This document shows, piece after piece, positions 1 to 6,332 of a stretch of DNA of 6,332 nucleotides; the stretch's first letter is position 1; each line of letters starts with the position of its first letter. The stretch comes from Actinomycetes bacterium (GTDB taxonomy: Bacteria > Actinomycetota > Acidimicrobiia > Spongiisociales > UBA5794): positions 1 to 6,332 of the forward strand of contig JAMBLL010000207.1 in the NCBI GenBank assembly GCA_023336765.1, written 5' to 3'. The position numbers and the translations under genes were made by a program. The notes below the pieces were generated by a model. That model made no database searches. It was not told where the DNA came from and was given only the letters and a program-made list of their open reading frames with translations.

Positions 1-1811
1 GCGTCTGGCACGAAGCGTGCCCTCAACTCGTATCGCCCTGCATCATCGAACACATGGCCATTGTTCCCGTAGAACAACTGGACCGTCCTGGTGAGCGACT
101 CCCCCGCAGCCAACTCGATCTCCTCAGGTTCCCCGCAGACCTGCACCACATCACGCAGAACCAGATCCTGGCCCGCAGGAGTCGTTACGCCGATCTCGAG
201 GTCGCCCTCTGCAAGGTTCAATGCGGAACTTGTCGGAATACTCGACGCCGACCGGTTCGTGACCGTCACCCGTGCCGTGATGAACTCTCCCCGCACAGCA
301 TTCGCTGGTACCTCGATATCGAGATGGATCCCGTCACCGCCAGACTCGGCCTGGACAAGACCGATGACATCTACCGGCGCAGGCGTCCCACTGAACAAGG
401 AACCGTGACCCCATCCGAACGGCTTCCATCCAGGGGCGACCTGGGGGTCAGGCGAATGGATCAGCGATGTCCTGTTGTGGTCGCTGAACGCGAAGGTCGC
501 GTTGTCCGGGTAGAGGTTCCCGGCCGTTGCTTGGCCCATCACGTCACCCGTCTGGTTCATGATCGTCGTGCCGATGCCAGGGTTGTGGACATCGTGCTTT
601 GGGTGATACAGGTTCAAGACATGCCCAACCTCATGCACAAGCGTGCGAAGATGCCCAACAGGTACATCGCCAAGCCTCTTGTTCTTGGCCGACGGCTTGA
701 GGACGGACGACGACGAGAACATCGCGTCGGTGTAGCTCACACATCCTTCACGATGAGGCGCCGCCTGGTCGAACATCAATCCGAAGGTGTTGCTCCCGGA
801 TCGCTTCGACCCTACGAGCGTCCAGATACGCCACGTGCTACCGATATCGCTGATGTCGCGCGAACTGCTCAGGAGTGTGTGAAGTTCAGCGTCTGTGAGA
901 ATGTTGTCCTCGGGGATGTTCGTCTGACTCATGTTGATGGCAAGGTCGATGCCGTCACCACGATACGTACCGCTGAAGGTGTGACCTCCCGCCGAGGCAG
1001 GCCATGACCTGTTCGTCATCACATCGACTTCGACCACGGCACCCCGGTAGTACGGGGACGTCTTGGTGGCGGTGACAACATGGAGTTTCCCGCCGATCAT
1101 CGCCTCACCCGTCATCTTGATCGTCGGCTGGGGGTACCAGCGCGAATACACAAGAGACTGGCCACAAGTGAACTTCATCCATCCAGCTTCTGTTGTGACG
1201 AACTCCTGGGTCGACTTGTTCCATATGTGTCGCATCAGAGGGAAATACAGCTCACCCCCGACATACGAAGCACCTGTGCTGCGGAAGTACCATGTGTACT
1301 CATCGAAGGGGTAGTGGGGGTACCAATTGCGGTTCCAATAGGCATATGCGGTGGCAGACGCCACGGGGTTGTCAGCGACATCCTCCCCCAACCCCAGATC
1401 CCCGCGCGGTATCGTGACTCCCCTGCTCATCAGCCGTGACGTGAACCTCCATCCCTTGTAGTACAGATCGCCCGAAACCCGAAGCTCACCGTCAGCAGCC
1501 TCGAGACGCATCGGACCGCGGAGTTGCCCGGCGAGGAACCCGGTCTTCGGCCGGATCATGATGTTCCACGAGCCATTCAGGGCCCCGAGAGAGCATGGAC
1601 GGTTCTGCGGAACCCTCGTGACTGGTCCTGGCCTGGCGCGTTCATAGGCGCTAGGTCCCGGAAATCGCCGATACGCCGTCGCTCCGACGTGATCGAACTC
1701 GAAGTCCGGTTCATCCTGACCGTAATCATCAGGTATCAGAGGCAATCCTGGGTCTGCTTCGGATCCAAGGTCGTGGATGTGGATACCTGTGTCATCACCG
1801 CTAGGGCTCAT
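1..1811 (-). CDS. Predicted metzincin-like zinc metallopeptidase, C-terminus beyond window
   Basis: The minus frame stays open from the ATG at 1811 to the left edge (603 codons plus two bases), so the C-terminus is missing. Residues 393-403 read HEVGHVLNLYH, the HExxHxxxxxH zinc motif of metzincins: H393, H397 and H403 would bind zinc and E394 would be the catalytic base. Met418, in TTIMNQ, lies 15 residues later and could be the Met-turn. The catalytic region is probably about 260-455. Residues 1-70 are acidic and proline-rich. Residues 80-260 are rich in aromatic and beta-type sequence, and I do not recognise them. From about 480 on, the sequence looks like an Ig-like beta-sandwich. There is no N-terminal hydrophobic segment, so secretion is not evident. 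The start is supported by AAGGAG placed 5 nt upstream. The metallopeptidase call rests on the motif. The exact family and substrate are unknown. Confidence 0.82.
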   Translation of the reverse strand, partial: MSPSGDDTGIHIHDLGSEADPGLPLIPDDYGQDEPDFEFDHVGATAYRRFPGPSAYERARPGPVTRVPQNRPCSLGALNGSWNIMIRPKTGFLAGQLRGPMRLEAADGELRVSGDLYYKGWRFTSRLMSRGVTIPRGDLGLGEDVADNPVASATAYAYWNRNWYPHYPFDEYTWYFRSTGASYVGGELYFPLMRHIWNKSTQEFVTTEAGWMKFTCGQSLVYSRWYPQPTIKMTGEAMIGGKLHVVTATKTSPYYRGAVVEVDVMTNRSWPASAGGHTFSGTYRGDGIDLAINMSQTNIPEDNILTDAELHTLLSSSRDISDIGSTWRIWTLVGSKRSGSNTFGLMFDQAAPHREGCVSYTDAMFSSSSVLKPSAKNKRLGDVPVGHLRTLVHEVGHVLNLYHPKHDVHNPGIGTTIMNQTGDVMGQATAGNLYPDNATFAFSDHNRTSLIHSPDPQVAPGWKPFGWGHGSLFSGTPAPVDVIGLVQAESGGDGIHLDIEVPANAVRGEFITARVTVTNRSASSIPTSSALNLAEGDLEIGVTTPAGQDLVLRDVVQVCGEPEEIELAAGESLTRTVQLFYGNNGHVFDDAGRYELRARFVPD

Positions 1812-1866
1812 GCCAGCTCCTTCAAGCTGAGAGCGTGCGCGAGTTGCGCTGCCTACCCGAGCTGGC
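1812..1866 (-). promoter_or_regulatory. Leader inverted repeat overlapping the peptidase ribosome binding site
   Basis: On the minus strand GCCAGCTC (1866-1859) and its perfect complement GAGCTGGC (1819-1812) flank a 39-nt loop, and the second arm ends directly against the ATG at 1811. The Shine-Dalgarno AAGGAG (1822-1817) shares its last three bases with that arm. The loop itself can form a smaller GCGC/GCGC stem around AACTC. In the mRNA this could partly hide the ribosome binding site. The pairing is seen in the sequence. A regulatory role is inference, and an 8-bp repeat in GC-rich DNA can arise by chance. Confidence 0.35.
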
Positions 1867-1914
1867 CTCGCCAACACACGCGATGCCCTACCTGGGCAAC
1901 AAGCTCTCTCATCA

Positions 1915-1943
1915 ACACTACGCGAGTACTGTGGCGGTGTGGA
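1915..1943 (-). promoter_or_regulatory. Possible sigma70-type promoter for the peptidase gene
   Basis: Reading the minus strand, TCCACA (1943-1938, four of six matches to TTGACA) is followed after 17 bp by TAGTGT (1920-1915), a TAnnnT-type -10. Transcription from it would give a leader of about 100 nt containing the inverted repeat next to the start codon. This is a weak consensus match in an intergenic region where a promoter is expected. Confidence 0.22.
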
Positions 1944-2047
1944 GGATTTTTCCATGCCGCTCCGTTCAACACGCGCAGTGTCCCACCCGGATGCGGTCCG
2001 CGCTGAGAATCAATGCGAGGTGCAAAACGTGATGAGCGCGAGGTAGC

Positions 2048-2053
2048 TACGCT
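2048..2053 (+). promoter_or_regulatory. Possible -10 element for the first SulP gene
   Basis: TACGCT lies about 33 bp before the GTG start and fits the TAnnnT pattern. No good -35 hexamer is present at the usual distance. The closest, GTGCAA at 2020-2025, is spaced too far. A promoter is expected in this divergent intergenic region, but this assignment is weak. Confidence 0.15.
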
Positions 2054-2085
2054 GTGCCCCACACAAGACGGGAAGAACCAGAACA

Positions 2086-3807
2086 GTGGACAGGATTCGA
2101 GCGTTCTACAACAAGAAGATCAAAAGCGCTCGTTCCCTGTTCAGCAAGGAAACCCTAAAGGATGACACCGTTGCCGGAGTCGTCCTCGGCGTCGAAAGCG
2201 TCCCGGACGGACTCGCCGGAGGACTCCTCGCCGGGGTGAACCCGATATTCGGACTGTACGGGTATATGGTGGGCACCTTCACCGGCGGGCTATTCACCAG
2301 CTCTTCGTTCATGGCGGTCCAGGCAACCGGCGCGATGGCCATTGTGGTGGCAGACGTCGGGCTCAGTTCTTTCGGAGAGGATCAGGACAGGGCGCTGTTC
2401 ACGCTCGCGGTCCTGACAGGCGTCATCATGTTCGCGGCCGGCGCCTTCAAGCTTGGCTTCATCTTGAGGTTCGTCTCGAACGCTGTGATGGTGGGATTCA
2501 TCAACGCAGTCGGCGTGAACATCATTCTTGGCCAACTCGACAACTTCACCGGATATGAGAGCCAGGGTTCGAACCGGGTCCTGCGAGCCATAGACACGCT
2601 GTTCAACCTGAACAACGCCCACGGACAGACACTCCTCATCGGCACGGCAACGATCGTGTTGATCGTCCTTTTGGAACGGACGAAACTCGACTCCCTCGGC
2701 ATGGTGGTCGCCATCATTCTCACGTCGGCGGTGGTTGTGATCACCGGATGGGAGGTCGCTCAGCTCTTGGACATCGCCGACGTACCACGGTCCCTTCCCG
2801 GACCTGTCATTCCTCTGTGGAGTGCCATACCAGCGCTCATGATCCCTGCTCTGTCATTGGCTTTCATCGGTCTGGTACAAGGAGCAGGCATATCGGCGAA
2901 CTTCCCGAACCCTGATGGCAACTATCCAGACGCATCCCAGGACTTCATCGGCCAGGGAGCCGCCAACATAGCGGCTGGCGTATTCCAGGGCATGCCGGTC
3001 GGCGGTTCGATGTCCGCATCATCCCTGGTCAAATCAGCTGGTGCAAAGTCAAGGCTCGCATTGTTGATCGCCGCTGGCGTGATGGCGATGGTGATCCTGA
3101 TATTCGCTGACGCCGTTGGCTACATCGCAATGCCAGCCCTGGCTGGGTTGCTCATGATTGTCGGGTTCCGCACCATCAAACCAGCAGACATCAAGGCCGT
3201 ATGGAAGACGGGAATGATGCAGGCAACGGTCATGACCGTCACATTCATCCTGACGATGGTGATCCCTCTTCAGTACGCGGTTCTCGTGGGCGTTGGAATC
3301 TCGATGATCCTGTTTGTCGTGACACAGTCCAACCAGGTGACCTTGAAGAGATGGGTCTATGACGGAGACGGGAACTATCGTGAGACTGAACCACCTGCCG
3401 TCGTGCCCAGCGGCGAAGTGACCGTTCTCCAGCCCTATGGCAGTTTGTTCTTCGCCGCTGCTCCTGTGTTCGAGGAGGCACTCCCGAATGTTGAGGAGAG
3501 TTCAACCGATGCTGTGGTGATCCTTCGCCTGCGTGGGCGCACGGACCTTGGATCGACGTTCATGGATGTCCTGTTGAGATACGCTGACGAACTCACAGCG
3601 GTTGGTAGCAAGCTTGTCCTTGTATCTGCCGACGAGTCGATAGACCATCAGCTCGCCGCATCCGGGGTGAGAGACGCTGTCGGCGACGACAACATCTATG
3701 AAGCAGACATGTGGGTCGGTGCCACTCTCAAGCGTGCACAGGCAGACGCCGTCGATTGGATCGACGAGCACCCCGCCGACACTGAGCCAAGGACCGAGAA
3801 CGACTGA
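2086..3807 (+). CDS. SulP-family anion transporter with C-terminal STAS domain
   Basis: This 573-residue inner-membrane protein has the normal length and layout of a SulP (SLC26-like) permease. The transmembrane domain covers about residues 25-415. It holds the family's early signature region (SVPDGLAGG from 38, then FGLYGYM), QATGAMAI at 79-86, GQLDNFTGYES around 149-159, and GQGAANIAAG followed by GGSMSAS near 289-312. A cytoplasmic STAS domain follows at about 443-560. In its central loop the usual D-x-(S/T)-G is replaced by TDLGST (486-491). SulP proteins carry sulfate, bicarbonate, dicarboxylates or other anions, often with H+ or Na+; the substrate cannot be read from the sequence. The start is GTG, with only a weak GGAAG 10 nt upstream; there is no better start nearby. 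The gene is divergent from the peptidase gene and convergent with a second SulP gene. Confidence 0.93.
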   Translation: MDRIRAFYNKKIKSARSLFSKETLKDDTVAGVVLGVESVPDGLAGGLLAGVNPIFGLYGYMVGTFTGGLFTSSSFMAVQATGAMAIVVADVGLSSFGEDQDRALFTLAVLTGVIMFAAGAFKLGFILRFVSNAVMVGFINAVGVNIILGQLDNFTGYESQGSNRVLRAIDTLFNLNNAHGQTLLIGTATIVLIVLLERTKLDSLGMVVAIILTSAVVVITGWEVAQLLDIADVPRSLPGPVIPLWSAIPALMIPALSLAFIGLVQGAGISANFPNPDGNYPDASQDFIGQGAANIAAGVFQGMPVGGSMSASSLVKSAGAKSRLALLIAAGVMAMVILIFADAVGYIAMPALAGLLMIVGFRTIKPADIKAVWKTGMMQATVMTVTFILTMVIPLQYAVLVGVGISMILFVVTQSNQVTLKRWVYDGDGNYRETEPPAVVPSGEVTVLQPYGSLFFAAAPVFEEALPNVEESSTDAVVILRLRGRTDLGSTFMDVLLRYADELTAVGSKLVLVSADESIDHQLAASGVRDAVGDDNIYEADMWVGATLKRAQADAVDWIDEHPADTEPRTEND

Positions 3808-3856
3808 GTACGTCGACCAAGGGCGCCCGCATCTCCAATCACAGCGACCCCTGCTG

Positions 3857-5608
3857 TCACTCCGACGTCTCGCCGGATGCCTCCGGGCCGATCTTCCCCT
3901 CACGTAGCGCATCTATCACCGAGTTGATCGTCGGATAGACGTTGCCAGAGCCGATACGATCGATAACCCCAGCGTTGGTGGCGGTAACTCGAGCCTCGCC
4001 GTGAAGGCGGGCGAGGACGACAGTGACGTCAGCGGACTGGAGTTCTTTTGTGAGCGAGAGCATGGCCTCGGCGCCCGTCACATCCATGTCCGCCATCTGC
4101 TCGCAGTCGATAACCAGCAATGTCGCCGGTGGATCGGTCCGTTTCCGCAGTAGCTCCAGGGCTGAATCCGAGAACGCATCAGCGTTGGCAAAGATGAGCG
4201 ATCCGGTCTGGCGGTACACAACCACACCAGGCAAGGTGTGAGCATCGGGACTCCCGTCGATGCTCACATATTCGTAGGTTCCGTCATCATCCTTTATGCG
4301 ACCCAACTCGGCGCCCTCGGGGAAGCTGGCTCGATAGATCAGCGCAAGCAATGACAGGACGATGCCGATGATGATCCCTGGGAGTATTCCAAGGAGGATC
4401 ACACCGATGAATGCCACCGCTGCCAACCAGAAGTCAATGATCCGGATGGACCACAGCTTCCTGAAGACCTGGAAGCCGATCAGCTTCCACACCGCATGGA
4501 CAACGATCGCACCGAGCACCGCCTCAGGTAGCGGTTCGAAGAGCCAGGTGAGCGCCACGATCGTGAGCAATGTCAATGCCGCTGCGAACAGGCTCGCCAT
4601 CTGCGTCTTCTGCCCCGCACCGACTCCTGCAGCTGTCTTCGAGAGGCTGCCATCGACGACGAAACCTCCCGATAGTCCCGCACCGAGGTTCGCTGCGCCG
4701 AGTGCGATCATCTCCTGGTCCGCATCGACCTTGTATCCGAACTCAGAGGCATAGTTCTTTGCCGCAGCGAACGATTCGGCGAATGCCACGATGACAACAG
4801 CGAGGGCACCGACGACGATATCGCTCATGATGTCCCATCCTGGCCACTCAGGTATCGACAGGTTCGGCAACTGCGCTGGGATATCGCCAACAACGTGGAT
4901 ACCCATTTCATCGAAGGAGAATGCCACAGACGCGCCGATCGCCAGCAGCATCACGATCAATGCCCCGGGGAGTCTGGGCATCTTGTCTTCCAAGATGAAC
5001 AACAGCGCAAGCCCGACAACGCCGACCGCGATTGTGGGCCAATCCCAGTCACTGAACTGAGAGAGCATCGATGCGAATTCTTCGAATACGTTGCCGCCCT
5101 CGGATTCGATACCGAGGATCTTGTCGAGCTGACCAACGGCTATGACGACCGCCAGACCGACCATAAATCCGCTGAGCACCGACGATGCCATGAAGTGAGC
5201 GATCCACCCCAGACGGGCCAGGCCCAATCCGATGAAGAGCACCCCGGTGAACACAGCAAGCCAGACCGTGAGGATCAGGTACAGGTCGCCGTCGCCCCCG
5301 GCGAGCGGGGCCACGATCGATGCGGAGATGATCGCGACGGTCGAACTAGGACCTACGAACAGTTGTTTCGAAGAACCAAAGATCGCATAGCCGACAAGTG
5401 CGAGGGGCGCGGTGACCAAACCGATCTCAGGTGGAACGCCCGCGATCCCAGCGTATGCCATAGCCTCAGGAACAAGGAGCGCCCACACCGTCAGCGCAGC
5501 GATGACGTCGAATCGCAACCACTTGCCCCACCTGTACTTCGGCAACCAGTCCACAATCGGGACGAACCGCTCGAGCGCGGACTTCTGTTCAACTGGCTTG
5601 AGGGCCAT
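3857..5608 (-). CDS. Second SulP-family anion transporter with classical STAS domain
   Basis: The protein has 583 residues and the canonical features of SulP permeases. PEAMAYAGIAGVPPEIGL at 47-64 is the SulP signature, GSSKQLFVGPSSTVA is at 78-92, GQLDKILGIES follows near 159, and ALGAANLGAG with GSLSKTA lies around 302-326. The hydrophobic domain runs to about residue 427. The STAS domain covers about 458-572 and keeps the classical DVTG loop (D509, T511, G512), the site equivalent to the phosphorylated residue in anti-sigma antagonists. Expected role: coupled uptake or exchange of an anion such as sulfate, bicarbonate or a dicarboxylate; the substrate is undetermined. The ATG is supported by AGGAG 8 nt upstream. 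It differs strongly from the neighbouring SulP protein, so the pair is not a recent duplication. It lies 176 bp downstream of the GUN4-domain gene on the same strand. Confidence 0.95.
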   Translation of the reverse strand: MALKPVEQKSALERFVPIVDWLPKYRWGKWLRFDVIAALTVWALLVPEAMAYAGIAGVPPEIGLVTAPLALVGYAIFGSSKQLFVGPSSTVAIISASIVAPLAGGDGDLYLILTVWLAVFTGVLFIGLGLARLGWIAHFMASSVLSGFMVGLAVVIAVGQLDKILGIESEGGNVFEEFASMLSQFSDWDWPTIAVGVVGLALLFILEDKMPRLPGALIVMLLAIGASVAFSFDEMGIHVVGDIPAQLPNLSIPEWPGWDIMSDIVVGALAVVIVAFAESFAAAKNYASEFGYKVDADQEMIALGAANLGAGLSGGFVVDGSLSKTAAGVGAGQKTQMASLFAAALTLLTIVALTWLFEPLPEAVLGAIVVHAVWKLIGFQVFRKLWSIRIIDFWLAAVAFIGVILLGILPGIIIGIVLSLLALIYRASFPEGAELGRIKDDDGTYEYVSIDGSPDAHTLPGVVVYRQTGSLIFANADAFSDSALELLRKRTDPPATLLVIDCEQMADMDVTGAEAMLSLTKELQSADVTVVLARLHGEARVTATNAGVIDRIGSGNVYPTINSVIDALREGKIGPEASGETSE

Positions 5609-5658
5609 GGATCGTGCTCCTGGGGGATCGACTACGACTCATGCCCGTAGTTGCCAGG

Positions 5659-5688
5659 ACACTACCCGACACCCGGTTGAACGCCCAA
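5659..5688 (-). promoter_or_regulatory. Possible promoter for the second SulP gene
   Basis: On the minus strand TTGGGC (5688-5683) is followed after 18 bp by TAGTGT (5664-5659), about 50 bp before the ATG. The same -10 hexamer appears in the proposed peptidase promoter. Both hexamers are only partial consensus matches. The 176-bp gap to the upstream GUN4 gene makes an own promoter likely, but its exact position is uncertain. Confidence 0.25.
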
Positions 5689-5784
5689 TCAAGTATTCAC
5701 AAGGCAATCGATGACGGTCGGTGAGAGCTGGCGAGGCAACCGGCACAAGACCTCCGGGTCCTACTGCGTCATACATGATTCGTT

Positions 5785-6246
5785 CTATGTCTTGAGACAT
5801 CGAGTGAAGTGGCGGTAGAACAAGAAGAGAACCTCGTAGGGGCGGCCTGTTGAAACGGTGGGCCAGATCCCGGGGATCCAGGGCAGATGACCAGCACCTC
5901 CGTCAGCAGAGTATCCGACGTCGGAGGCTTCGAACCAGCCTGCGTCGTCGAACCAGCCCACCCGAATACCGAACGCTCGCCACATCTGTTTCGGTGAGTG
6001 GTCCTCAGCGCGCACGGCAGCGAGAATCTCGGACTGTGCGGTCAAACCGTATTGGCCCTTGCTCGCCTTCGCCCAGGCTTCGTCTATTGCCAGCAGAAGG
6101 GAGCAATCGAGGGTCGGAACTTCACTTGGGTCGAGACCGGCAAAGCCACCGTCATCTGCGTCTTTCAGCAAGAGGCGACGCGTTTCATCGTCGGCAGCCC
6201 CCCACTCACCGGCGGCAAGCAACGTCTCGAGAACAGAAGTTTGCAT
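5785..6246 (-). CDS. Small GUN4-domain protein, predicted tetrapyrrole binder
   Basis: The 153-residue protein matches the GUN4 core almost from end to end. LLAAGEWGAADDET (9-22) corresponds to the early helix of GUN4. TLDCSLLLAIDEAW (45-58) corresponds to the PC-x-DL-x-x-ID-x-W region, GQYGLTAQSEI (64-74) to the grFGfSvQ segment, and WRAFGIRVGW (89-98) to the fgxxVGW strand. GHLP (119-122) matches the end motif. In cyanobacteria and plants GUN4 binds protoporphyrin IX and Mg-protoporphyrin and stimulates Mg-chelatase; GUN4 domains also occur in non-phototrophs with unknown roles. No Mg-chelatase gene is visible here, so the ligand and role are open. It is a soluble protein with no signal peptide and no N-terminal four-helix extension. 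The ATG lacks a clear Shine-Dalgarno, and the frame is open upstream to the window edge, so the protein could be longer. Confidence 0.85.
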   Translation of the reverse strand: MQTSVLETLLAAGEWGAADDETRRLLLKDADDGGFAGLDPSEVPTLDCSLLLAIDEAWAKASKGQYGLTAQSEILAAVRAEDHSPKQMWRAFGIRVGWFDDAGWFEASDVGYSADGGAGHLPWIPGIWPTVSTGRPYEVLFLFYRHFTRCLKT

Positions 6247-6332
6247 GCCGCAATGGTAACAGGCACATCGGAAATGAGCGGGGCCGGCTTTGAGCTCGGG
6301 ACGTGGCTGGCAGTAGTACGAAGTACGTACGA

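Noticed and set aside
54..1007. Plus-strand open frame of 317 codons
   Set aside because: It lies antisense to the peptidase gene. Its translation is arginine-rich and low in sense, with no domain, whereas the opposite strand encodes a coherent protein with a zinc motif.
1524..2006. Plus-strand open frame of 160 codons, plus smaller frames at 1835-2062
   Set aside because: They overlap the start of the peptidase gene and the divergent intergenic region. They have no ribosome binding site or recognisable domain, and their composition looks like translated non-coding sequence.
3841..3857. Possible terminator hairpin between the convergent SulP genes
   Set aside because: ACAGC and GCTGT can pair with a 7-nt loop, but the stem is only five pairs and no T-run follows on either strand.
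3502..3912. Minus-strand open frame of 136 codons spanning both SulP 3' ends
   Set aside because: It overlaps the coding ends of two well-supported genes in another frame and has no family resemblance.
4895..5650. Plus-strand open frame of 251 codons
   Set aside because: It is antisense to the second SulP gene. The translation is rich in D, R, H and Q with no hydrophobic core, which is typical of the shadow of a membrane-protein gene.
5750..5763. Short hairpin GACC/GGTC downstream of the GUN4 gene
   Set aside because: The stem is only four pairs with no T-run, too weak to call a terminator.
1..6332. tRNA, rRNA, CRISPR arrays, insertion sequences or attachment sites
   Set aside because: No repeat-spacer pattern, transposase, terminal inverted repeats or structured RNA gene was recognised on reading both strands.

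Overview
The window holds four protein-coding genes and little else. Base composition is fairly GC-rich, one gene starts with GTG, and there are no tRNA, rRNA, insertion-sequence or phage signatures. This suggests a free-living, moderately high-GC bacterium. Actinomycetota (for example an Acidimicrobiia-like lineage) is my best guess, but nothing in the sequence proves the taxonomy.

Left third (1-1811, minus strand): a large open frame runs off the left edge and encodes at least 603 residues of a predicted zinc metallopeptidase. It has the metzincin-type motif HEVGHVLNLYH, a methionine-containing segment shortly after it, a long unrecognised beta-rich N-terminal region, and a beta-sandwich-like C-terminal part cut by the window edge. 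It shows no signal peptide. Its Shine-Dalgarno is partly inside a perfect 8-bp inverted repeat that abuts the start codon.

Middle (2086-5608): two SulP-family anion transporters, each with a C-terminal STAS domain, face each other tail to tail with 49 bp between their stop codons. They are clearly different subfamilies: the second has the classical SulP and STAS motifs, while the first has a diverged STAS loop. The first gene is transcribed divergently from the peptidase gene across a 274-bp intergenic region.

Right end (5785-6246, minus strand): a small protein that is essentially a single GUN4 domain, the tetrapyrrole-binding fold known from the Mg-chelatase activator of oxygenic phototrophs. 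It lies upstream of the second SulP gene on the same strand, 176 bp away. No chlorophyll-synthesis gene is visible here. Its frame stays open to the right edge of the window, so the true start may lie outside.

The sequence shows no direct functional link between the four genes. The two transporters probably move inorganic or small organic anions (sulfate, bicarbonate or dicarboxylate; substrate undetermined). The GUN4 protein and the peptidase are the least explained items.
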